This document shows, piece after piece, positions 46,802-56,620 of a stretch of DNA of 64,000 nt; position 1 is the stretch's first letter, and each line of letters starts with the position of its first letter. The notes under the pieces are model-generated. The model saw only the letters and a program-made list of their open reading frames with translations, searched no databases and was not told where the DNA came from. This stretch comes from Umbelopsis ramanniana AG (Eukaryota > Mucoromycota > Umbelopsidomycetes > Umbelopsidales > Umbelopsidaceae): contig NW_026252088.1 in assembly GCF_025399195.1 (NCBI RefSeq), positions 62,001-126,000 on the forward strand, in the 5' to 3' direction. The position numbers and the translations under genes are program-made.

Positions 46802-48492
46802 ATGAGGATCGATATCTCAGGGCGGTTCTTCATTGGAGGCGTATTGGTTCTGATATCGACGATCGCCTATCCCTCGCAATGGTTCGTCTTCTACGCACCT
46901 TTAGGCGGCTGGGCCTGGTCGACTGCCAAAGTGTTGGTACCTTTAAATATTCTCGTGGCCATGGTGTTTTACAATTACTACCTGTCATGTTCAACGGATC
47001 CAGGGAGAATCCCATTGGATTGGGTAAGTTTACGTGATCTTGTCACCGTCTCCTCCAATCGCTCACAAATCGTCAACTACTATGGCTTACAGGAACCTCC
47101 AGCTACTATTGCCCAACCGACGGAGGAAGGCAAGCGGATGGGTATCACTGGCCCCCGGTTTTGTAAAACTTGCAATGTATTTAAGCCCCCTCGATCACAT
47201 CATTGCAGCGCTTGTCGTCGCTGTGTCCTAAAAATGGACCACCATTGTCCTTGGATTGCCAACTGCGTAGGCTATGACAATTATGGCCACTTTTTCCGCT
47301 TTCTTATTTATGTCGACTTGGCAACTTTGTATGTACTGATACTGCTCATTTGGAGAATACGAAAAATTATGGACGACATTCGACATTTTAGGGTAAGTAG
47401 CCGTGATTATGGCATCCTGAGTCTTCATAACCTGTGACATTGAACACTCTATTCTATTTCTTAGTTCCAGGCAGAACCGTCCACCACCGAAGTTGTCTTC
47501 CTCGTCCTTACTTTTGTACTGGACCTTGTAGTGCTGTTGTGTGTAGGCGTTCTGAGTTGCTATCATATATATTGTGTGTGCAAGAACCAATCCACCATTG
47601 AGAGCTGGGAGCGCGGTAAAGTCAAAGGCTTGGTTCGACGGGGCAAGATCCCATCGGTAAGGCGGATGGTTTCTCAGAGTACTTGATTGTACGATTTTTC
47701 TAACCTTTTGCACCGGGCTTCAGACACAATACCCGTTCAGTATTGGGATTATAAAAAATATCTGCTCAGTGCTTGGCCCTAACCCACTGCTATGGCTTTG
47801 GCCACAAAAACCACCAGGTGATGGACTCCAGTATCCAGTTAGTAAAGGCATAGGTAATTTAAACATGGTTGCAACTAGTGTTGGCGTTAAAAATGTTGGC
47901 TTTACTAACATTGTATATAGACCCAAGAGCAGCTTACATCTGGCCACCTCGCGACCCAGACGATCTACGACCCTCCATCTTTTCTCGAGGACAACATCCG
48001 GCTGGTAGAAATGGTAAAGCCCGATATCACCCCACACCGCAGCAGCGAAACCATGTTCGTCGCGATTCGGAAGGATATCTTGTGCGTGAACTGACGGCAG
48101 AAGAACGAACGTCGATGATGGAGTCCTATGTGGACGACGAAAATGCACAAGTGTATGAGATGGGAATGCACGAACCTGGACCTTATAATTACGAGGAAGA
48201 TTATTATGACTCTGGCAGCGCCATTACTGATAGCGGCGATGAATTCTCTCTTACTGAAGATGAAGAAAACATGCGAAATGCCGTTAATGGATACGATTAT
48301 CCTCCTGATAACTATGCGGATGAAGATGCTCAGTGGGAACAATACGTGGCCGCTGACTACGCAGGACGACCCGACCTTGCATACAATCAGGAAGAAGAGT
48401 ATGCAATAGAAGAGGACGACGGTGACGACGCACCCCTTGCTACCTTGATACCAAAGACTAACTCCACGACAAAAGGTCTCAAGAAGGATTAG
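46802..48492 (+). CDS. PFA4: DHHC palmitoyltransferase, Pfa4 type
   Basis: Integral membrane S-acyltransferase; in yeast Pfa4 sits in the ER and palmitoylates chitin synthase Chs3 and amino-acid permeases. ATG 46802 ([20 protein letters not shown]). TM1 and TM2 come first ([39 protein letters not shown]). The DPG motif is at [12 protein letters not shown], and the Cys-rich domain is [20 protein letters not shown], then [20 protein letters not shown], with the catalytic DHHC. TM3 and TM4 follow ([35 protein letters not shown]). The late exons hold [20 protein letters not shown], a TTxE-like region, and a long acidic disordered tail ending STTKGLKKD. Five or six exons. The encoded Skt5-type protein at 61709 works with the chitin synthase that Pfa4 modifies in yeast, but the genes are 13 kb apart and linkage is probably chance. 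Confidence 0.93.
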
Positions 48493-48831
48493 CAGATGTT
48501 TTCATATATTTTGTCATAATATTGTAGTTCAATTGCACGTATTTTTTTTCGGTTTTCATTAATGGTATTGATTGTTGTGGCAATTTAGCCTTTTGGTGGT
48601 CAAGACGCATTGGATGGAAATTCACGCGTATCGAAAGTGGAGGCTGTTCTACTTGCAAGATACCACGATTCTTCTATACCACATCATTGAGGCGTTCTTA
48701 CTTCTGGACATATGAATCGACTACCGTTTACTCAGGGAAGCAAGCTGCAGCCACATTGCCGCATTAGAAAATGCAATTTTTTCCATGGTGCGTCTTCTGT
48801 CAACGATACGTTCTTCCCTTTACACTGTAAA
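48493..48831. other. Spacer Pfa4 / P5C reductase
   Basis: About 340 bp between two plus-strand genes. An in-frame ATG at 48712 could extend the next protein by 40 residues, so part of this may be coding. Confidence 0.4.
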
Positions 48832-50046
48832 ATGTCTTTCTCCTCGTCAAAACGTCCAGTATTAGCCGTATTGGGCTGTGGCACTATGGGTGTTGCCATT
48901 TTGAAAGGTACGTTTTTAAAATCGGCAACTCACATGGGTAAGATCTGTCCTTTGACCGATTCAGTCACGAAGGAATTCACGACACTTTGGATGGAGGATG
49001 CCAAGAGGAACTATTTCCCAACAAGTTCCTAGTAACATGTTCTCGGCAAGAATCTAAAGCTCGATTGACTAAAACATTCGAGCGTAACGATACAGAAGTT
49101 CATTGTGGCGATAATGTTCACGTCGCAGAGGTTTCAGACATTGTACTCTTGTGGTTAGTTCCGGGCATGGAAGAATACCGAACATAATGATAGGATGATC
49201 ATAACGCTGCTTTCTATTCTAGTTGTAAGCCTCAAGGCTCGAAGGCTATCTTGACACTTCCGGGTATGAAAGAGGCTCTTAAAAACAAATGTTTAATCAG
49301 CATTTGCGCTGGTGTGACTATTCTTCAAATGCAAGATTGGCTGGATCCAAGTACACACGTTATGCGAGCTATGCCCAACACACCATGCAAAGTGAGTATC
49401 ATCGAAGGATGGACTAATTCTATCTCATTCTGTGCCTGTTACTGATCCCCCATCCTATCCAGATTCGCCAGGGTATGACCGTATTGAGTCCAGCATCCAA
49501 TGTTGATCAAGTATACCAGCAATTGGCTTTTAACATGTTTTCGACATTGGGACGATGCAGAGTACTGGAGGAGAAGCATATGGACGCTGTCACAGCATTG
49601 TCAGGCTCAGGTCCAGCGTTTGGGTGGTGAGACATCATAGCATTTTGCCTGTCTGAGACGCATGGATACCATTGGCTAATTTTTGTTTCTTTGATATCAC
49701 GTTTAGTGTAATTTTGGAGGCATTCGCTGATGGTGGTGTCATGATGGGTTTACCTAGAGACGTTGCTATTGAACTAGCGGCACAAGGTATGATGACATAT
49801 TGCATAAGCTGCATAATCTTAATTTTCTGATGATATCTTTCACATTTAGCTATGAATGGAGCAGCTAGAATGGTATTGGAAACTGGTGCTCATCCCGCCG
49901 AAATCAAAGATGGTGTTACAACACCAGCAGGTTCAACGATAGCGGGATTACTTACCATGGAGGATGGAAAAATTCGGTCCACTTTGGCCAGAACTATCCA
50001 AGAAGCGACTAATGTCGCCAGCACCTTGGGCCGAAAGCAGTCCTAA
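48832..50046 (+). CDS. Pyrroline-5-carboxylate reductase
   Basis: Last step of proline synthesis: P5C plus NAD(P)H gives L-proline, normally cytosolic in fungi. ATG 48832 (MSFSSSKRPVLAVLGCGTMG) puts the Rossmann GxGxMG loop at residues 15-20. An in-frame ATG at 48712 is possible. The first intron must end at CACGAAG before GAATTC to continue GIHDTLDGGCQEELFPNKF; the more obvious TTCAG acceptor leads to a stop. Then come LISICAGVTILQMQDWL, VMRAMPNTPCK, IRQGMTVLSPA, the signature VTALSGSGPAFG, VILEAFADGGVMMGLPRDVA, and the C-terminal TTPAGSTIAGLLTMEDGKIR with the conserved PGGT-like element. The stop is TAA at 50046. There are seven exons. Confidence 0.93.
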
Positions 50047-50277
50047 ACCGTTGTGAAGTCCAGGGGATTGCCGTTGACCAACCGGATGCAAGATTACAGT
50101 ATGTCTCTGGTATTTCTTTTTTAACGGCGGCTACTTGCTCGGCAATCGAATGACAATAAAAAAAAAATTGATGTTAGCGTCAAATGAGACCACGTCTTTT
50201 ACCCTCCTATGATTTCTGCTGCTCTTTCATAGTAGTTTCTCTCTCCTCCAAAACCATTTTGCTTACGCTTAAATCCA

Positions 50278-50553
50278 ATGAGTCTAATTCGAACCTTGAC
50301 TCAGCGTCCCCTTTCCATAGCAACTGCGCCTCATACCAAACGTTCACAAGTAGGCTCTCAAAAGAACAATGAGGCTAACCTGTGGATATTGCCTTCAAGC
50401 ATGCCTGTAGAATATAACGAGCTCAAATCAATGTACCAGCTCTCCAAAGATAATTCAAAACGAAGGCGATGGTCAAAGCTGCTGGTCAAATATCGGGATG
50501 TGTATCCGCGAGGGCCCATGGCTGAGCAGCTGGCAATGACAGCCGCTCAATGA
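50278..50553 (+). CDS. Small protein with mitochondrial-type presequence, unknown
   Basis: Intronless, 91 residues, ATG 50278. The N-terminal 25 residues (MSLIRTLTQRPLSIATAPHT) lack acidic residues and contain Arg, Ser and Thr, as mitochondrial targeting peptides do. The body has LWILPSSMPVEYNELKSMYQ and a basic helix (SKRRRWSKLLVKYRDVYPRG). I do not recognise the family; a small mitochondrial ribosomal or assembly protein would fit composition and size. It lies between P5C reductase and the PLP decarboxylase on the same strand, with about 110 bp to the next ATG. Confidence 0.55.
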   Translation: MSLIRTLTQRPLSIATAPHTKRSQVGSQKNNEANLWILPSSMPVEYNELKSMYQLSKDNSKRRRWSKLLVKYRDVYPRGPMAEQLAMTAAQ

Positions 50554-50663
50554 GTCGTTGTACAGACATGATTTTCTCCGCTTAATAAATTTAGCAGCCT
50601 CCCTACAAAGGTGGTTTCTTTATATCACTCATATCCCTTGCCTCGCCTTTCTTCAATCAATCC

Positions 50664-52307
50664 ATGAATATCTCTAGAACCGACTTGCAAGCCGCTTTGG
50701 AGCGAGTTGTGCAGATCGCCCTTGATCGCAATGACCATTTGCCCGAATTACCTGTTGTTCAAATGAATCAGAATACTGATCAGGCCGAGACTCAGCTGCT
50801 GACAAGTCGCCTACCCACAACCGGCCAGCCTCTCGACAAGACGTTTGATCAAGTGTTTGACAGCGTGCTGAAGGAAGCGCCCAATGCCAATGGACCTAGG
50901 TGAGGATTTGTGTACATAGGATAGGGGCCAACCCTCAGGCATTGTTAATAATGGAGGTCTTAGGTTTTTTGGTTTGATCACAGGGGGGACAACACCGGCC
51001 TCTATTGTTGGTGACTTTCTGGCAACCCTCTATGACTTGAACGTGGCCTTGCATCTGCCTAAGGAGACCAACGCAGTGACAATTGAACAATTGGCCCTCG
51101 ATATGGTGTTGGATCTCTGCCAAATCCCTCGAGAGGCGTATCCCGGCAAGCTCTTAACCACAGGAGCAACTGCCAGCAACACCATGGGCATGATGATTGC
51201 CAGGCAGTGGGTAGGAAAGAAAAGATTCAATATCGACATTGCCGAAGATGGCTTCTGCGGCAAAGTGATCAAAGTGATTGGTGGCCGAGCCCATTCCAGT
51301 GTCATTAAAGCTGTCGGAGTAGCGGGTCTAGGACGCGGAAACTACATTGATGTTTCGCTGGATCAACGTGGCTACAAATGGGATTTGGAAAAGATGGAAA
51401 CCATTCTCAAGGCACAAAGGAACGGAGACTCCGAAGGTTCTATTGTGGTGGTCGGCTGCGGAGAGGTACAAATCGCTTTTGTGTAAATCAGAACTGTCAC
51501 TCAACGGCGTCCCGAATTAACATCCTTTCCAAGCAGATCAATACGGGTGGATTCACTGCAGATATCGATAAAATTCGAGCACTATGCACTCAGTACGATG
51601 CTTGGCTGCATATTGACGCTGCATTTGGTTTGTACGCTCGAGCAATGCCTTCCCATGCTGCGTTTGCTGCTAACATCGAGATGGGTGACAGTATGACTTC
51701 AGACGCGCATAAGGTACAAACCAGCTCATCTTCTTTGTGTGGCCCCGCTTAAACAATGGCTAACCTATGGTTGTAGTGGCTAAATGTGCCTTATGACTGT
51801 GGATTGTTTTATACCAAGCACATCGATATGTGCTCAGAAGTTTTCGGAGGAGCCAAGTCTGCTTATCTGGATACCGGCAAGACGTCCATTCCCCAACCCT
51901 TGAGCGTCGGCATTGAAAATTCTCGTCGATTTAGAGCTCTGCCTCTCTATATGTCGTTACTGACTTATGGCGCCAAAGGCTATCAAGAAATTTTCGAAAG
52001 CAATTGCAACTTTGCAGTACGTCTAGGTGAATGGATCGATCAACACCCAGACTTGGAGCTTCTGGCACCTGTTTACCTGCACACTGTGTTGTTCCGTGTG
52101 TCAGCTAAGCCATGGGCACATCCTGAAGGAAACGACCAATTCATCGAAGCGATCAAGGGCACGGAAAAGGCTTATGTCACCAAGACAGTCTGGGATGGAC
52201 AGCCTGCCATTAGAGCAGCTATGAGTAACTGGCGGACAGAACTAGATCGCGACCTACCCATTGTCCAACAAGCTTTAGAAGAAGCGTTACAATCTCGAAC
52301 AGCATGA
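50664..52307 (+). CDS. PLP-dependent amino-acid decarboxylase (group II)
   Basis: Fold-type I pyridoxal-phosphate enzyme of the aromatic/tyrosine/glutamate decarboxylase group. ATG 50664; exon 1 ends at 50899 (NGPR), and the next starts FFGLITGGTTPASIVGDFLA. The PLP phosphate/ring-binding region is TTGATASNTMGMMIARQWVG, with GGRAHSSVIKAVGVAGLGRG after it. The conserved INTGGFTADIDKI and LHIDAAFGLYAR carry the Asp that contacts the pyridine nitrogen. The catalytic lysine is in SDAHKWLNVPYDCG, whose codons span an intron (51714-51777). The C-terminal domain ends LEEALQSRTA with TGA at 52307. Four exons. The substrate cannot be read from the sequence; tyrosine, aromatic or acidic amino acids are all possible. 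Confidence 0.9.
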
Positions 52308-52468
52308 TGGTGTTGGCATTATTATTTGAGTCTTTTTATTTTTCACACATTATATCACAACTGATTGTAATTTACAACAAATTAAAAAAAAAAGATATCC
52401 GTCGCATAGAATCCAAACATATGCACGTAATAGATCGGATCCAGCCGGCGTTGACCTTTCTTTTTTTT

Positions 52469-53122
52469 TTATTGGTTGACGCCATATTGAGCCTTGTATG
52501 CCTTCATCATCTCAAGCTCGTTACCATAGGTACCCTTCTCGGTCATGAATTCAATGATGTGATCCATGGTGATGATGGCACGGATGGGAATATTGTTCTG
52601 CTCTTGGATGGCTTGAATAGCGCTCTTACCGGAACCGTCGGGAGCGATTTCAGCGCGATCAACAGCAACGATGACACCGCACAAAGAAGCCTTGGAGGAC
52701 TTGATGATCTGGATGGATTCATTGATGGCGGTACCAGCAGTGATGACATCGTCGACGACCAAGATTTCACCTTCCAGAGGAGAACCAACAATGTTGCCGC
52801 CTTCACCGTGATCCTTCTTCTCCTTACGGTTGAAAGAGTAAGGAGCGTCGACTTGGTGTTCGTTGTACAAGGCAATGGAGGAAGCAACTACGAGCGGAAT
52901 ACCCTTATAGGCGGGACCAAAGAGAACATCGTATTTGAAACCCTGGTCACGGATGGCAGCAGCATAGAAACCACCGATAGAGGTAATGGACTTGCCAGTG
53001 TTGAACAAACCAGCGTTAAAGAAGTAGGGTGATACTCTTCCGGACTTGAGAGTGAATGAACCGAAACGAAGGACATCATTGGCCAAACAGAATTCAATAA
53101 AATCTCGTTGATAATCCTTCAT
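52469..53122 (-). CDS. Orotate phosphoribosyltransferase
   Basis: Pyrimidine biosynthesis enzyme: orotate plus PRPP gives orotidine monophosphate. Intronless, 217 residues. Signature elements are FTLKSGRVSPYFFNAGLF (21-40), FGPAYKGIPLVVA (68-80), the flexible catalytic loop SFNRKEKKDHGEGG (96-109) and the PRPP-binding motif VVDDVITAGTA (122-132). ATG 53122 is chosen because an in-frame TAG lies ten codons upstream. However, the nine codons between TAG and ATG read IYGNASSPE and follow an AG, so a further 5' exon is possible. It is convergent with the PLP decarboxylase (161 bp between stops). Confidence 0.96.
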   Translation of the reverse strand: MKDYQRDFIEFCLANDVLRFGSFTLKSGRVSPYFFNAGLFNTGKSITSIGGFYAAAIRDQGFKYDVLFGPAYKGIPLVVASSIALYNEHQVDAPYSFNRKEKKDHGEGGNIVGSPLEGEILVVDDVITAGTAINESIQIIKSSKASLCGVIVAVDRAEIAPDGSGKSAIQAIQEQNNIPIRAIITMDHIIEFMTEKGTYGNELEMMKAYKAQYGVNQ

Positions 53123-54792
53123 TTCGGGGCTGCTGGCGTTACCGTAAATCTATGCAACAAGCGTGCTGTGGAATGGTGAAAAAAAGAAAAGATTTTTTGG
53201 GCAAGGTTTCCTGGCATGTTTTGTGCGTGGAAATCAGCCGTCACGCTTTGATGGTCCGAGGGAGTTCGGAGTTGAGTAGAGCGCTTATCAAGTCGTTCAT
53301 ACAGGATTTGATATTTTGTGAAGATGTATTGAGAATAGAAAGAGATTATTTTATTATAATTGTCAGAAAAAAGTCTATAAGCATCATGGCCATATTCTGC
53401 GTAAAATGACTTTTATGCGGTAATGTATTTACAGTATTGGATTATACATGAAGAAGCCAATCAATCCGCAATCTATGCTTCTCCTGGCTTAAATGTTGTG
53501 CATACGGAGCTGTAGCATTGGATAGTTGGGAAATTTGATGGGCTGTTGGTCAGATTTTTTTGATCGATCATTGTTAGAGCTTTTGCTTGACTTGGAGTGT
53601 CCACTTGAGATGGAGTTAGTAGAAGTGTTTACAGATACGGTAGAGCGCTTGAAGAAGTTCATTTGAAACTGTACTTGGTTTTGAAAGGTTGGTTGTTTAT
53701 GTTAATTGTGATTGTTGAAGCTTCTTTTATGTAACTTGATCTGCCAAGGCGAAATTGAGTTCCGCAAGGGCAAGAGCTTGGAATCCAACCTCAGCTTCTC
53801 GGCACTGCCAATGCCCAAACTTGGCAAAGGTCGGAAGTTACATTTCCCCATCTCTTGACACTTGTAACCTTTTGCTTGCTGCTATCAAGTCCTCGGTAGA
53901 GCTTAAATTCCTGTAATTTTTACCATGATAAATATGTATTTTTGGGCGAGGTATAGATCAGGAATTGTATGCCATGTGTCTTTATATCATCGTCTTTTTT
54001 AAATGTTGATCATTCTTTACATTTTAAACGTATCAACTGCCACTTGTACCCTAGCTACTGTGCTCGTGTAGATTGTATAATTTTTTTTTGATGATGCAGC
54101 ATAAAAAGATTTTAATATACTCAATTCATTGTTAAGTAAGAGAGTATAAAACAAGAGCGACCACAAGGTAAACAATAGAAACTATTCAACCATATCAGTT
54201 ATTTCGATGAATTTAAATCATTAAAGTCAAACTTGTCATCACTGACTATGGAGTAACAATAGGCAATAAAAACAGCATACCGCTCTCATTTGATGTAGCA
54301 GATAAAAAGTGTAAACTATAGGCAAGTAGTAAATTGCGAGGTTATTCAAAATACTAATGTATGCACTGCCTGATATTATTCCACTGCGCGATTTTTCTCT
54401 ACATGGTGTGTTATTATTGCCCAGCATGGATTTTCATATTATCCACAAATCCAGCCAGCATTGAAAGAGAAACTCTACGTACGGACCGCTTGTCTCAAAG
54501 CCTTTGCATATCTGCTCTTTTTCCCTTGTTTCAGAGAAGGAAAATATGGCGACACATGCCATCCCACGCCTGTTGCAAGCACGAGCCAAGGTTTACCGTT
54601 GACCACTCCGCCAACAGCTTTGAACCTTGGCGACCAACACAAATCCCAACAAATATTTACATGAAGAAAAATTAATGGCTTGTTTATTTGGCTGTTTTTC
54701 TTCAGTTATTACACTTAATAAAGCGATGGTATATAAAAGACAAGTACGATAAGTTCAAATTTTGTAAAGAGTTTCCTTTCACACAGACAGGC
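53123..54792. other. Long AT-rich intergenic region
   Basis: About 1.7 kb. It holds the promoter of the orotate phosphoribosyltransferase gene, one candidate small ORF at 53489-53662 listed separately, a CCAA/TTGGCAAAGG-rich patch near 53740-53850, and AT-rich sequence to 54790 with no family-like frames. Confidence 0.45.
53489..53662 (-). CDS. Candidate small Ser/Lys-rich ORF
   Basis: ATG 53662 to TAA 53489, 57 residues: MNFFKRSTVSVNT, then Ser/Lys-rich (SSGHSKSSKSSNNDRSKKSD) and a short C-terminus (FPNYPMLQLRMHN). Composition is protein-like and biased away from the surrounding AT-rich DNA, and it has a plausible start context, but no homologue is recognised. It could be an upstream exon or a stress-type small gene, or chance. 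Confidence 0.3.
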   Translation of the reverse strand: MNFFKRSTVSVNTSTNSISSGHSKSSKSSNNDRSKKSDQQPIKFPNYPMLQLRMHNI

Positions 54793-55005
54793 TGATTATC
54801 ACCATTCTTTCCCTTCCTTCCATTCACCAGTCCAGGGACTTTCATGTCCGACGCTAGTGGGTCGAGACCGAGGGGTGATGATGTGAGCTGAAAGGGAGGA
54901 AGCTTTGCGGTGATGGCCCCGGCCCGAGGGTGGGTGCAAGTGGTTGGAATGAGCATCAATCACTATGGAGGGATCGGGTGACAATGCAAGCGGTGATTTG
55001 ATATC
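54793..55005 (-). other. Protein-like 3' segment downstream of the acidic membrane protein
   Basis: After the acceptor-like CCCTATAG, a frame reads DIKSPLALSPDPSIVIDAHS and continues SGRGHHRKASSLSAHIITPR before a stop near 54799. It looks like a disordered cytoplasmic tail, but joining it to the exon ending at 55079 is out of phase and gives an immediate TGA. It may be 3' UTR, an alternatively spliced tail, or part of a frameshifted gene. Confidence 0.35.
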
Positions 55006-55074
55006 TATAGGGTTGGCAAGTTAATATGTAGCGGGGGAAAAATAAAAAAGGTTTACACTAGAAGACCTAAAGAC

Positions 55075-56114
55075 TTACCATTTTGATGAAGCTTTAAATT
55101 TTGAATCGGACAATGTACGTGGTAAAGAGATATACTAGGTTAGCATCCATGTCATGTTAATACGATTTCAATTAGATTGCATACCGGAAGGATAGCGTGC
55201 TTGCCATCACCATCCAAGGCTACTGAATTGGCTCTAACGCGGGCTCCATAAAATAGTACAAGACAACAAGCCAACAAGCCAAGCCATACCAAAGTAGATT
55301 GCTTGTGGCACGGTTTCTTTGCAGGTTCACGATGGCTTGGATCCCAATCTTGAACGAGTGTGGGCTGCTTCTCAAGCTCACTGTCTTGATGACTACCGTG
55401 TTCGGGGGGTGGGATGTCATTATCGGCATCTTCTACACCAAGGTCCATTAAGCTAGCTTCTTGTTCTTTGGTTTCCATCTCAGCGTTAGCGTGGCCCTGT
55501 TCCAATAATGATTCCTTCTTGTCATCGTTGTAAGTTGTCTGCTGCTGAGGAGGTGGGTCGAGCGAACGATCTTCTTCAGGGATAAACTCATTTGACCATT
55601 TTAGCTCCTCTTCTTCCTCGGTCTGAGTTGTGTCTGGGTCTAAACCGAACTGTACTCGGTCTTGTTCATATAGATCTTCGTCTTGCTCGTCAAAGCTGTC
55701 GTGGTCAATAGCACCGTCCTCCTCGTCTTCCTCGTCGTCCTCTTCTTCATCGTCTTCATGGTCATGTTCGTCATCTTCCTCTTCTTCGTCATCGACCAGG
55801 TCTTCTTCTGATTCTTCTGATTCTTCGTCGTCATTATCGCCTGCATTGGCCCAAATATCGATTTCTTCGACAGTGTCCTTTGCATCATCTTCATCAATAT
55901 GATTGAGTGAAGACGTAGCTTCTTCATCTTCTTCGTCGTCGTCTAAAGGGGTATTCTCGTCGTCATCTAGAAGGGGTTCTGCGGCGAGCAAAAAGTCGTC
56001 TTGGTCGTTAGCATCACGAGGTTGTATTTCATAGGACGGTGGTGGGTCGCTGGCCGACGCTATGAATATGAATGAACAAAGCAGTAGTAAGCACAGAAAG
56101 AGCTTTTTGTGCAT
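55075..56114 (-). CDS. Very acidic type I membrane protein, unknown
   Basis: Exon 1 is 56114..55185 and exon 2 starts at 55134; the frame ends FKASSKW with TAA at 55075 (splicing at 55078 would end one residue earlier). Signal peptide MHKKLFLCLLLLCSFIFIAS from ATG 56114. The luminal part is dominated by Asp/Glu runs (for example EEEEDDEHDHEDDEEEDDEE), with Pro- and Gln-rich spots. A single membrane helix (LVWLGLLACCLVLFYGA) lies at about 275-291, with a basic stop-transfer (RVRANS) and a short Ser/Lys tail. This design resembles high-capacity low-affinity calcium-binding luminal proteins or acidic cargo receptors; I recognise no family. The intron (50 bp, GTATGC to CTAACCTAG) has a good branch site. 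Confidence 0.65.
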
Positions 56115-56620
56115 TGTGAGGGAAGGAAGGAGGAAAGAAAGGGAAGTAAGAGAAAGCAAAAATATGGGGCTGACTTGACCCTTATTTGCTTACACCGCGT
56201 GTAGTACAACGCTGGTTCTTTTTATCCCATGTTTGGATTAAACTGGGAGTTTTAATGAAACTGAGTGTGTTTTATTGAAAATGTGCATTCCATCATAGTC
56301 TCTGCTACCTTACAGATGCTGAAACCAAAGGGAATTGGCTAGGTAGTAAGACCAAGCGTGAGAGCTGCAGGTACTGCAATGCAATTTATGCCATACCGCA
56401 TTAATGAGAAAAACTAGAAAATAGGCTCAGATGGGAGTGCGGGGAAAGAAAGTGTTGGTCTGTCTTTCAAAACCAATAGGCTACAGTAATGGCAATTTCG
56501 ACACTTGGAGTAAGGGCATATGTGGTAAGGAAAAATGTGGTTGGTTTAAGATAAAATAAACCATTTGGTATAGATAATCCATAGAGCAACAACAGAAAAA
56601 TACGGCCAGGGAGGGGACTT
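56115..56620. other. Intergenic region
   Basis: About 500 bp between two minus-strand genes: promoter of the acidic protein gene and 3' flank of the antiporter gene. Nothing else seen. Confidence 0.45.

Noticed and set aside
55630-55902. Poly-Ser ORF on the plus strand
   Set aside because: It is the antisense image of the Asp/Glu-rich coding repeat of the acidic membrane protein.
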